Source: JBKPFU01 sp046728975
Lineage (GTDB): Bacteria > Actinomycetota > Thermoleophilia > Gaiellales > Gaiellaceae
Length of the DNA stretch: 6,464 bases
Assembly: GCA_046728975.1 (NCBI GenBank)
Contig: JBKPFU010000018.1
Coordinates: forward strand, 1-6,464
Direction: 5' to 3'
The translations under genes and the position numbers were made by a program. The first letter of the stretch is position 1; the number at the start of each line of letters is the position of its first letter. Of this stretch, positions 1-5,970 are shown piece after piece. The notes under the pieces were generated by a model. That model was given only the letters and a program-made list of their open reading frames with translations, had not been told where the DNA came from and did no database searches.

Positions 1-777
1 GAGCCGAACGTGCAACGAAAATTCGACGAGGAGGTCGCGGCGGGACTGGTCGCGGATCAGAGGCCCGACGCCGGCGTGAGGCTCGACAAGGGCGATTCCG
101 TCGCTCTGATCGTGTCGAGAGGGAAGCCGAGGTCGGCTGTGCCCGACGTGGTCGGCAAGAGCGAGAGCGACGCCGTGAAGGCGCTCAGCGCGCGGCATCT
201 GGACGCGAAACCGGTCGCCGTCTTCTCGGAGACGGTCGAGGAGGACACCGTCACCGCCCAGGATCCAAAGCCGGGGACGAGCCTCGTCTGGGGCTCCACG
301 GTCCGGATCAACGTCTCGCGCGGGCCGGAGCCGGTGTCCGTTCCGTATGTGGTCGGGCTCAACTTCGACCAGGCGAGCGCGCAGCTTCGCGGCGCCGGGT
401 TCCAGGTTCAGCGCCAGGACGTCGAGTCGAACCAGCCGGCCGGCATCGTGATCGAGCAGAACCCCCGCGGCAACACCTCCTCCTCGCGCGGCGCGACAGT
501 GACCGTGCGCGTCTCGAAAGGCCCCAGCACCTCGATGGTCCCCGACGTGACGAGCCAGGACCAACAAACGGCGTCCGCATCGTTAAGGCGCTCCGGCTTC
601 AAGGTCGAGGTCGTCCGCCAGCCCGTGGATGATCCAACCCAGGACGGCATCGTGCTCGACCAGAACCCGCCCGGAGGCACGCGGGCACCGAAGCAATCGA
701 CCGTGACCATCTACGTCGGCAACTTCCAAGAGTCTCCGCCCCCTCCGCCGCCGCCGGAGCAGGAGCCCGCGCCATGA
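1..777 (+). CDS. PASTA-repeat protein, C-terminal part (probable PknB-type Ser/Thr kinase), 5' partial
   Basis: The frame is open from base 1, so the gene starts upstream; 258 residues and the TGA stop are visible. It holds the end of one PASTA repeat (about residues 1-42, closing with VSRGKP) and three complete repeats of about 65 residues starting at VPDVVG (47), VPYVVG (114) and VPDVTS (180). Each ends in a beta-strand such as VRINVSRG. The C-terminus is a proline run (246-252) and EQEPAP. PASTA domains lie outside the membrane and, in PknB/StkP kinases and some penicillin-binding proteins, bind muropeptides or beta-lactam-like ligands. Four repeats at the extreme C-terminus best fit a PknB-type kinase, but the catalytic domain is not in view, so a PASTA-only protein or a penicillin-binding protein is possible. 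The stop overlaps the ddl start (ATGA), implying one operon and coupled translation. The GTG at base 10 is internal to the repeat and is not a real start. Confidence 0.9.
   Translation, partial: EPNVQRKFDEEVAAGLVADQRPDAGVRLDKGDSVALIVSRGKPRSAVPDVVGKSESDAVKALSARHLDAKPVAVFSETVEEDTVTAQDPKPGTSLVWGSTVRINVSRGPEPVSVPYVVGLNFDQASAQLRGAGFQVQRQDVESNQPAGIVIEQNPRGNTSSSRGATVTVRVSKGPSTSMVPDVTSQDQQTASASLRRSGFKVEVVRQPVDDPTQDGIVLDQNPPGGTRAPKQSTVTIYVGNFQESPPPPPPPEQEPAP
761..765 (+). promoter_or_regulatory. Shine-Dalgarno site of ddl
   Basis: AGGAG lies 8 bases before the ATG at 774, inside the last codons of the PASTA gene. It supports 774 as the ddl start. An in-frame second ATG at 777 has 11 bases of spacing and is the less likely alternative. 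This is the only well-placed ribosome binding site among the gene starts I accept in this window. Confidence 0.7.
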
Positions 778-1838
778 TGCCGCGCATCCGAGTCGCGGTG
801 CTCATGGGCGGGCGCTCCTCCGAGCACGACATCTCGGTCGCCTCGGCACGGTCGGTGCTCGAGTCGCTCGACCCCGACCGCTACGAGAGCGTGACCGTCG
901 AGATCGGCCGCGACGGCCGCTGGGCGCTCGGGTCGGGCCACCCCGCCGCGCTGGAGACCGGCCGCGCCGGCGAGCTCGGGACAGGCGAAGGAGGAACAGT
1001 CGTCGAGACGATGCCGGTTCCGACCGAGAGCGTGCCCGCGACGCTGGCCGAGGTGGACGTCGTCCTGCCGGTCCTGCATGGTCCGTTCGGCGAGGACGGA
1101 ACTGTCCAGGGCCTCCTGGAGCTGGCAAACGTGCCCTACGTGGGCCCAGGCGTGACGGCTTCGTCGCTCTGCATGGACAAGGATCTCTTCAAGGCGGTGA
1201 TGCGCGACCGGCGGATCCCGGTCACGGCAAACGTCACCCTCCGCGAGGGCGACTCCCTCCAGAACCCGTTCGGGTACCCCGTCTTCGTCAAGCCGGCCCG
1301 CCTCGGCTCCTCCGTCGGGATCACGAAGGTGCGCTCGGAGGAGGAGCTCGCGCCGGCCGTCGAGCTCGCGTTCCGCCACGACGAGAAGGTCCTTGTCGAG
1401 GAGTTCGTCGCGGGGGTCGAGGTCGAGTGCGGGGTGCTCGGTAACCGGGACCCGATCGCGTCGCTGCCGGGGGAGATCGTCCCCCACGGCTTTGATGCGC
1501 CCGACTGGTACGACTACTCGGCGAAGTACGACGAGGGCGGGATGGACCTGATCGTCCCGCCGCGGATCAGCGAGGAGCAGATCCAACGCGTGCAGGAGCT
1601 GTCGGTCGAGAGCTTCGTCGCGACCGAGTGCGAGGGAATGGCCCGTGTCGACTTCTTCGTGCGCGAGTCCGACGGCGAGGTGCTGATCAACGAGCTGAAC
1701 ACGATCCCCGGCTTCACCGCGACCAGCGTGTACGCGCATCTGTTCGAGGCCTCGGGGATCCCGTACTCCGAGCTGCTCGACCGGCTCGTCCAGCTCGCGC
1801 TCGAGCGCCACGAGCGGCGCTCGCGCCTGGAGTTTTAA
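774..1838 (+). CDS. ddl: D-alanine--D-alanine ligase
   Basis: 354-residue cytoplasmic ATP-grasp enzyme that joins two D-alanines using ATP, making the dipeptide that MurF adds to the peptidoglycan precursor. The N-terminal domain carries GGRSSEHDIS (12-21; Glu17 matches the family's D-Ala1-binding Glu) and LHGPFGEDG (101-109). The ATP-grasp part carries FVKPARLGSSVG (171-182; Ser180), EEFVAGVEVE (209-218), YDYSAKY (246-252; Lys251 and Tyr252), RVD (291-293) and the metal/phosphate-binding NELNTIPGFT (306-315; Glu307, Asn309). Tyr252 in the omega-loop AKY motif corresponds to Tyr216 of E. coli DdlB. This points to D-Ala-D-Ala rather than the D-Ala-D-Lac specificity of VanA-type ligases, where His replaces it. 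Length is normal for the family, allowing a loosely conserved stretch around 55-92. It overlaps the PASTA gene by four bases, tying precursor synthesis to a muropeptide-sensing protein. A converging kinase gene follows. Confidence 0.97.
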   Translation: MMPRIRVAVLMGGRSSEHDISVASARSVLESLDPDRYESVTVEIGRDGRWALGSGHPAALETGRAGELGTGEGGTVVETMPVPTESVPATLAEVDVVLPVLHGPFGEDGTVQGLLELANVPYVGPGVTASSLCMDKDLFKAVMRDRRIPVTANVTLREGDSLQNPFGYPVFVKPARLGSSVGITKVRSEEELAPAVELAFRHDEKVLVEEFVAGVEVECGVLGNRDPIASLPGEIVPHGFDAPDWYDYSAKYDEGGMDLIVPPRISEEQIQRVQELSVESFVATECEGMARVDFFVRESDGEVLINELNTIPGFTATSVYAHLFEASGIPYSELLDRLVQLALERHERRSRLEF

Positions 1839-1924
1839 GGAGGGCTGGCGAAATACGGCGCTGAGCCGCCGGAGCGCGCTGGAACGGCGCGCCCCGGCGA
1901 CGAGCGGAATCCGCCAAGCCCTCC
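1839..1924. terminator. Imperfect inverted repeat in the convergent gap; probable bidirectional terminator
   Basis: GGAGGGCTGGCG (1839-1850) directly follows the ddl TAA. Its reverse complement, with one extra base, is at 1912-1924, reaching the first stop-codon base of the converging kinase. Weaker pairing (about 1852-1857 with 1905-1910) may extend the stem. The loop is GC-rich and contains palindromes, including GGCGCGCC (1886-1893). Both genes therefore end in a stop codon followed by GGAGGGCT. There is no U-tract, so a classic intrinsic terminator is not shown; high-GC actinobacteria often use U-poor hairpins. The gap holds nothing else I recognise. Confidence 0.5.
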
Positions 1925-3339
1925 TAGTGGACAGTCACCTCGTTGATGTGCACCGAGCTGTCGCCGCCGAGGTCGGTGATCCAGATCACGAGGTAGCGGC
2001 CGCTGCGCCGAAGGCTGAACGTCGTCGTCCCAGCTACCGTCTGGACGCCCGAAGCGGGGTCGAACGGGCCGTTCTCGCTCGAGCCGGCCTGGATCTGCGC
2101 CCGGAAACCGGGCGTGTCGGAGACGACCGTGAGCGTCTTCGGTTCCCCCTGAGCGCGCAAGACAAGCCCGACGCCGTTCTTGTCGAAGCTCTCGTAGTGC
2201 TCCGTCGGCCAGTAGGACGCCGGATCGCGGTCGGTGGCATCCGGAGCGTCGCTGTCGTGCTCTCCACCGGTTCCTTGGGGGTCGTAGGCGGTGACGCCGG
2301 TGACCTTCACCGGCCCGGCGCTCGCCTCCTGGCCGATGCCGATGCCGATGCTCGGCGACTCGCGAAAGACGAAGTAGGCACCGACGGCGGCTGCGGTGAG
2401 AAGCAGCGTGACCGCGAGCAGAACGACCGGGCCGCGCCACGTGCGGCCCCGCCAGAGCGGCGGCGCGTACCCAGCCGCAGTCGGGGGGGCCACGACCGTC
2501 TGCCCCTCGGCGCCGTCAAGCTCGGCGACGCAGGCCTCGAGCTCGGCGACAAAGTCGTCCATGCTGTCGAACCGGTCCTCGGGCCGTTTTGCCATCGCCC
2601 GCTGGAGCGCCCAATCGATGCGCGGAGGCACGTCAGGACGCCGCTCCGCGACGCTGGGCACGGGATCATTCACGTGGCGCATCGCAACGGCGACGAACGT
2701 GTCGCCGGTGTAGGGCACCTCCCCGACCAGCAGCTCGTACAGGACGACGCCGAGCGAGTAGATGTCCGTGTGCGCGTCGACCCGCTCGCCGCGCGCCTGC
2801 TCCGGCGCGATGTAGTTGCTCGTTCCGAGCACGGTTCCCGTGATCGTCAGGCCTTCGACGTCAAGCGAACGCGCGATCCCGAAGTCGGTGACACGTGCGC
2901 GCCCGTCCTCGTCCAGGAGCACGTTCTGGGGCTTGACGTCGCGGTGGACGAGCCCGTTCGCGTGCGCGAACGCCAGTGCACGGCCGATCTGGATTCCGAG
3001 ACCGAGCGCGTCACGGAGCGGCAGCTGCCCCTCCCGGTCGACGATCTCCTTCAGGTTCTCGCCGTTCACGTACTCGAAGACGATGAACGGCCGGCCGTCC
3101 TGCTCGCCCCGGTCGATCACCGTGACGATGTTCGGGTGCGACAGCTGCGCCACGGAGCGCGCCTCGCGCCCGAAGCGCTCGACGTAGTCGCCGTCGCGCG
3201 CGAACTGCTCGTGCAGGACCTTCAGCGCCACGCGGCGCTCGAGGAGCGTGTCGTAGGCGCGGTAGACGCTCGACATGCCGCCCGTGCCGATGAGCTCCTC
3301 GACCTGATAGCGCTCGGCGATCAGTTCCCTGACCGTCAC
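1924..3339 (-). CDS. Transmembrane Ser/Thr protein kinase with discoidin-like extracellular domain
   Basis: 471-residue Hanks-type kinase, complete. The N-terminal catalytic domain (about 11-270) has the glycine loop GTGGMSSVY (18-26), VALK (Lys40), the helix-C Glu59, HRDVKPQN (132-139; Asp134 catalytic), DFG (152-154), the activation loop GLTITGTVLGT, APEQARG (178-184) and DIYSLG (192-197). All catalytic residues are present, so it should be active. Thr165 and Thr167 align with the autophosphorylated pair of mycobacterial PknB. A juxtamembrane linker (about 271-303) leads to one membrane helix (304-324). Outside, about 341-471 looks like a beta jelly-roll of discoidin/F5-8C type, with YDPQGTGGEHDSDAPDATDRD and YWPTEHY resembling the C-terminal extracellular region of actinobacterial MurJ-like proteins such as Rv3910. 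It lacks PASTA repeats. The likely ligand is a glycan or envelope polymer (inference). GTG start, no Shine-Dalgarno, 46 bases after the aminotransferase gene. Confidence 0.95.
   Translation of the reverse strand: MTVRELIAERYQVEELIGTGGMSSVYRAYDTLLERRVALKVLHEQFARDGDYVERFGREARSVAQLSHPNIVTVIDRGEQDGRPFIVFEYVNGENLKEIVDREGQLPLRDALGLGIQIGRALAFAHANGLVHRDVKPQNVLLDEDGRARVTDFGIARSLDVEGLTITGTVLGTSNYIAPEQARGERVDAHTDIYSLGVVLYELLVGEVPYTGDTFVAVAMRHVNDPVPSVAERRPDVPPRIDWALQRAMAKRPEDRFDSMDDFVAELEACVAELDGAEGQTVVAPPTAAGYAPPLWRGRTWRGPVVLLAVTLLLTAAAVGAYFVFRESPSIGIGIGQEASAGPVKVTGVTAYDPQGTGGEHDSDAPDATDRDPASYWPTEHYESFDKNGVGLVLRAQGEPKTLTVVSDTPGFRAQIQAGSSENGPFDPASGVQTVAGTTTFSLRRSGRYLVIWITDLGGDSSVHINEVTVH
2332..2349. repeat. 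Three tandem copies of GCCGAT inside the kinase gene
   Basis: A perfect 6-base unit repeated three times encodes an alternating Ile-Gly run (kinase residues 331-336) just outside the membrane helix. Slippage here would lengthen or shorten the flexible stalk by two residues without breaking the frame. It is probably a linker feature with no separate function. Confidence 0.6.
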
Positions 3340-3346
3340 GAGATTC

Positions 3347-3352
3347 AGGTTA
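3347..3352 (-). promoter_or_regulatory. Candidate -10 box of the kinase gene (leaderless start)
   Basis: On the minus strand TAACCT (TANNNT type) is followed by exactly 7 bases and then the GTG start at 3339. There is no Shine-Dalgarno sequence in that space, so transcription would begin at or next to the start codon. No convincing -35 hexamer lies 16-18 bases upstream; the sequence there is GTCTAG. This suggests the kinase can be transcribed separately from the aminotransferase gene that ends 46 bases upstream. Confidence 0.4.
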
Positions 3353-3385
3353 TCCGCGCGCTGTAAAGGCTAGACGGGACGGAGG

Positions 3386-4708
3386 CTAGGCGAGGACCGT
3401 CGCCAGGGCTTCGTCCCAGACGCCGAGCGCCTCGTCGAGCTCTGCGTCGGTGACCACCAGCGGCGTCAGCACCCGGATGCAGTTCGAATAGATGCCGCAC
3501 TTGAGCAGCAGCAGTCCTCGTGCCGCCGCCGCCTCGACAACGGCGGTTGCAAGGTCGGCCGCCGGCTCCTTGCTCTCGGGGTCGGACACGAGCTCGATCG
3601 CGAGCATCGCGCCCAGCCCTCGCACGTCGCCGATCTGCGCATAGCGCTCCTGCCACGCCTCCATGCGGGTGCGCATCGTCTCGCCGATCGCCGCCGCGCG
3701 CTCGCTCAGTCCCTCCTCCTCGAAGACCTCGAGGACCGCGAGCGCGGCGGCCTGCGCGACCGGATTGCCGACGTACGTGCCGCCAATCGCCGAGTCGGGC
3801 GGAGCATCCATGATCTCCTGCTTGCCGATCACAGCCGAGAGGGGCAAGCCTGCGGCGATCGACTTAGCGAGCGTGAGCAGGTCGGGCTCGACACCGTAGT
3901 GCTCGATCGCCCACAGCTTCCCCGTCCGCCCGAAACCTGTCTGCACCTCGTCGATCACGAGCACGATGCCGTGCTCGTCGCAGAGCCGCCGGACGCCCTC
4001 GACGAACTCCTTCGTCGCCACGACGAAGCCGCCCTCGCCCTGCACGGGCTCGAGCACGATCGCCGCGACGTTCTCAGCCGCCACCTGCGTGATCAGCGTC
4101 CGCTCGAGCGCGGCCAGCGACTCGCGTGCCGTGGGCCCGCGATAGTCGTTCGGAAAGGGGACGCGGTAGACCTCCGGCGCGAACGGCCCGAGGCCGGCCT
4201 TATACGGGTGCGTCTTCGACGTGAGGCTCAGCGACAGCAGCGTGCGGCCATGGAAGCCGCCCTCGAACGCGATCACGGCCGGGCGCTTCGTGTACGACCG
4301 GGCGAACTTGATCGCGTTCTCGACCGCCTCCGTCCCCGCGTTGAAGAACGCGGTCTTCTGCGCACCTCGGATCGGCGACAGCTCCACCAGGCGCTCGCCG
4401 AGCTCCACATAGGCCTCGTACGGCACGATCGTGAAGTCCGTGTGGCTGAAGCGCGCGAGCTGCTCCTGCGCCGCCTCGACGACCCGCGGGTGCGAGTGGC
4501 CGACGTTCAGGCAGCCGACGCCGCCGGTGAAGTCGATGAATGTGTTGCCGTCGACGTCTGTGATCGTGGCGCCGCGGCCTTCGGCGATCACGACCGGGAG
4601 AAAGACCGACAGCGGCTCCGCGACGACGCGCTCCTTCCGCTCGAGGATCTCCTTCGAGCGCGGCCCGGGGATCTCGGTCCGCAGCTCGATTGCCCGCGTC
4701 ATCGCCAC
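3386..4708 (-). CDS. gabT: 4-aminobutyrate aminotransferase (class-III PLP enzyme)
   Basis: 440-residue cytosolic aminotransferase of fold type I, subgroup III. Such enzymes move the amino group of GABA to 2-oxoglutarate, giving succinate semialdehyde and glutamate. Visible motifs are FTGGVGCLNVGHSHP (60-74), NAGTEAVENAIK (123-134, cofactor phosphate), GFHGRT (151-156; Arg155 aligns with the GabT substrate-binding Arg), LEPVQGEGG (219-227; the Glu of the GabT Glu/Arg switch), VIDEVQTGFGRTGK (251-264; Asp253 pairs with the pyridine nitrogen), LAKSIAAGLPL (280-290; Lys282 forms the Schiff base) and GGTYVGNP (309-316). Length and motif order match GabT throughout. The close relatives PuuE and 5-aminovalerate aminotransferase cannot be excluded, and no gabD lies in view. 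GTG 4708 is chosen because a -10-like box sits 7 bases before it; an in-frame ATG at 4702 is the alternative. It lies 59 bases downstream of the glycoside hydrolase gene. Confidence 0.93.
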   Translation of the reverse strand: MAMTRAIELRTEIPGPRSKEILERKERVVAEPLSVFLPVVIAEGRGATITDVDGNTFIDFTGGVGCLNVGHSHPRVVEAAQEQLARFSHTDFTIVPYEAYVELGERLVELSPIRGAQKTAFFNAGTEAVENAIKFARSYTKRPAVIAFEGGFHGRTLLSLSLTSKTHPYKAGLGPFAPEVYRVPFPNDYRGPTARESLAALERTLITQVAAENVAAIVLEPVQGEGGFVVATKEFVEGVRRLCDEHGIVLVIDEVQTGFGRTGKLWAIEHYGVEPDLLTLAKSIAAGLPLSAVIGKQEIMDAPPDSAIGGTYVGNPVAQAAALAVLEVFEEEGLSERAAAIGETMRTRMEAWQERYAQIGDVRGLGAMLAIELVSDPESKEPAADLATAVVEAAAARGLLLLKCGIYSNCIRVLTPLVVTDAELDEALGVWDEALATVLA

Positions 4709-4715
4709 GGCGCTG

Positions 4716-4744
4716 ACGATACCGCAGCAACCGGCCGTGGTGAA
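4716..4744 (-). promoter_or_regulatory. Candidate promoter of gabT (leaderless start)
   Basis: Read on the minus strand, TTCACC (4744-4739, four of six matches to TTGACA) is followed by a 17-base spacer, TATCGT (4721-4716) and 7 bases before the GTG at 4708. No Shine-Dalgarno sequence is present. The spacing is canonical for a housekeeping sigma factor and gives a transcript beginning at the start codon. It is the best formed of the three candidate leaderless promoters in the window. Confidence 0.5.
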
Positions 4745-4755
4745 TAGCCGAATAG
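4742..4755. repeat. Short direct repeat over the gabT -35 region
   Basis: GAATAG occurs twice with an 8-base period (4742-4747 and 4750-4755); on the minus strand it reads CTATTC GG CTATTC. The downstream copy runs into the candidate -35 hexamer, so it could be an operator for a regulator of gabT. It is short, AT-rich against the background, and may be chance. Confidence 0.25.
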
Positions 4756-4767
4756 AGCTAATTCAGC

Positions 4768-5928
4768 TCAGGGCGACAGCGCTTCTTCGGTGTAGACGCC
4801 CTCCGGGTTCCAGAGCATGTAGCCGCCGGTGTCGAACGAGCGGGCGGCGAGGATCTCGCGGCGCACGTCAAGCGGGGAGTAGGACCGGCCGAGGGTGAAG
4901 TCCTGGAGCCAAGGGATCAACTTGGCTTTGCGGCCGGTCAGCGCCGCCTGGAAGTCCTGCAGCGACCGGGCCACCGTCACGCCGGGCACGTCGTTCGGGT
5001 CGGGCAGGTCGTACTCGCCGGGGTTGTAGTGCGAGGGGTAGACCATCGGGTAAACGGCATCGACGTAGCGCGCGATCCTCCGCGGCCGTTGCCCGATCCC
5101 GAGGTTGCGCGTGGCCGAGAGCCCGAAAACGTCGACCGAGACCTGGACGCCGAGCGGCCGCAGCCGCTTCACGGCGTAATGGACGAACGCCGGGATCGTC
5201 CACTCCATCGGCTGCGCCTTCAGGCCCGGGTAGCGGATGACCGAGATGTTCCCGTCGCTCGGGAACCGCACGTAGTCGAACTGGATCTCGTCGAATCCCG
5301 CCGCGGCCGCGGCCGCAGCGACGTCGACGTTGTAGCGCCAGACGCGCCGGTCGTATGGATTCGCCCAGCCGAGCCCGGCGTTGTTCTTCCAGATCGACCC
5401 GTCGCTCGTCCGCACGGCCAGGTCAGGCCGTTTCTCCGCCAGGACCGGGTCCTCGAAAACGACGACGCGGCCGATCAAGTAGTGGCCGCGGGAGTGCACG
5501 AGCGCGGCCGCGCGGCGCGGCGCGTAGAAGCGGATCGCGGCGCCGATGCGGCTCGCGAGCGGCACCGACGACGGGGCGAAGCCGATCTGGCCGTTCTCGT
5601 CCTTGACGTCGAGCTCGATCGTGTTCAGCCCGCGCAGGCGCGTGTAGCCCGCGAGCTTTCCGGGCAGCGAGGCCAGCGCCATCGTCACGTGGACGCCGCG
5701 GACCTCCTTCGGCCGCGGGCGGACGCTCGAGGGCGAGCCCTTCGCTTGGCGCGCCGACTTGACTTCCGTCGTCTTATGACCGCCGCCGCCCATCGCGCCG
5801 GCGCCGAGCCCGATGCCGGCGGCGACCAACGCGAGCACGATGAGGGCGGTGGCGCGGCGTCGACGAATCTGCTGCTTCCGCTTCCGCCGCCGCTCGCGAA
5901 AGCGGGCATTTGCGTCGCTTTCCGGCAT
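4768..5928 (-). CDS. Membrane-anchored putative glycoside hydrolase (DUF4015-like)
   Basis: 386 residues from ATG 5928. The N-terminus is strongly basic (RFRERRRKRK and IRRRR, 9-25), followed by one hydrophobic segment (about 27-46) and a Gly/Ser/Pro linker (47-75): a type II membrane protein with its catalytic domain outside. Residues 77-386 match the putative glycosyl hydrolase family of TIM-barrel type: RGVHVT (77-82), the strand LNTIELDVKDENGQIGF, GFDEIQFDYVRFPSDG (211-226, acidic residues typical of a barrel active site), VSVDVFGL (263-270), YVDAVYPMVYPSHYNPGEY (288-306), LIPWLQDFTLG (337-347) and GGYMLWNPEGVY (368-379). Its substrate is not known to me; an envelope polysaccharide is an inference from location. 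An alternative TTG start at 5979 would add 17 unconserved-looking residues and overlap dcd by 22 bases, though it does have GAGGAG 8 bases upstream. No leader-side ribosome site precedes the ATG. Confidence 0.85.
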   Translation of the reverse strand: MPESDANARFRERRRKRKQQIRRRRATALIVLALVAAGIGLGAGAMGGGGHKTTEVKSARQAKGSPSSVRPRPKEVRGVHVTMALASLPGKLAGYTRLRGLNTIELDVKDENGQIGFAPSSVPLASRIGAAIRFYAPRRAAALVHSRGHYLIGRVVVFEDPVLAEKRPDLAVRTSDGSIWKNNAGLGWANPYDRRVWRYNVDVAAAAAAAGFDEIQFDYVRFPSDGNISVIRYPGLKAQPMEWTIPAFVHYAVKRLRPLGVQVSVDVFGLSATRNLGIGQRPRRIARYVDAVYPMVYPSHYNPGEYDLPDPNDVPGVTVARSLQDFQAALTGRKAKLIPWLQDFTLGRSYSPLDVRREILAARSFDTGGYMLWNPEGVYTEEALSP

Positions 5929-5940
5929 TCGAGAAGTGCC

Positions 5941-5970
5941 AGCATAGAATCGACTTCGTGGTCCTGTCGG
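5941..5970 (-). promoter_or_regulatory. Candidate promoter of the glycoside hydrolase gene
   Basis: On the minus strand CCGACA (5970-5965, four of six matches to TTGACA) precedes TATGCT (5946-5941) by 18 bases, and the ATG follows 12 bases later. This implies a 5' leader of only a few bases. The -35 part lies inside the dcd coding region. The -10 box overlaps that of dcd on the other strand. Confidence 0.35.
5945..5950 (+). promoter_or_regulatory. Candidate -10 box of dcd (leaderless start)
   Basis: TAGAAT, five of six matches to TATAAT, is followed by exactly 7 bases and the GTG start of dcd at 5958. No Shine-Dalgarno sequence fits between them. No good -35 hexamer is visible 16-19 bases upstream, where the sequence is the start of the divergent gene. 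The spacing is identical to that seen at the kinase and gabT starts. Confidence 0.5.

Noticed and set aside
10..12. GTG at base 10 as the start of the PASTA gene
   Set aside because: It lies in the middle of a PASTA repeat, and the frame remains open to base 1, so the gene continues upstream of the window.
711..1811. 366-codon minus-strand open frame opposite ddl
   Set aside because: The translation is biased, Arg/Asp/Leu-rich and motif-free, ending in a glycine run that is the antisense of the PASTA gene's proline tract. ddl accounts for this DNA.
1927..3366. 479-codon plus-strand open frame opposite the kinase gene
   Set aside because: It is longer than the kinase, but its translation is low-complexity Arg/Asp/Val-rich with no recognisable domain. 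The minus strand encodes a complete kinase with every catalytic motif, so this is a GC-rich antisense shadow.
3362..3367. Minus-strand TTTACA as -35 box of the kinase promoter
   Set aside because: It lies only 9 bases from the TAACCT -10 candidate, far too close for a normal 16-18 base spacer.
3899..4747. 282-codon plus-strand open frame opposite gabT
   Set aside because: The composition is Arg/Asp/Leu-biased and motif-free, opposite a complete aminotransferase.
4755..4769. GAGCT/AGCTC hairpin at the glycoside hydrolase stop codon as a terminator
   Set aside because: The stem has only five base pairs, overlaps the stop codon and is not followed by a U-tract, so termination cannot be supported.
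5303..5316. Overlapping GCGGCCGC palindromes in the glycoside hydrolase gene
   Set aside because: They are codons of a seven-alanine run (residues 204-210) within a helix of the barrel; GC-rich alanine codons explain them.
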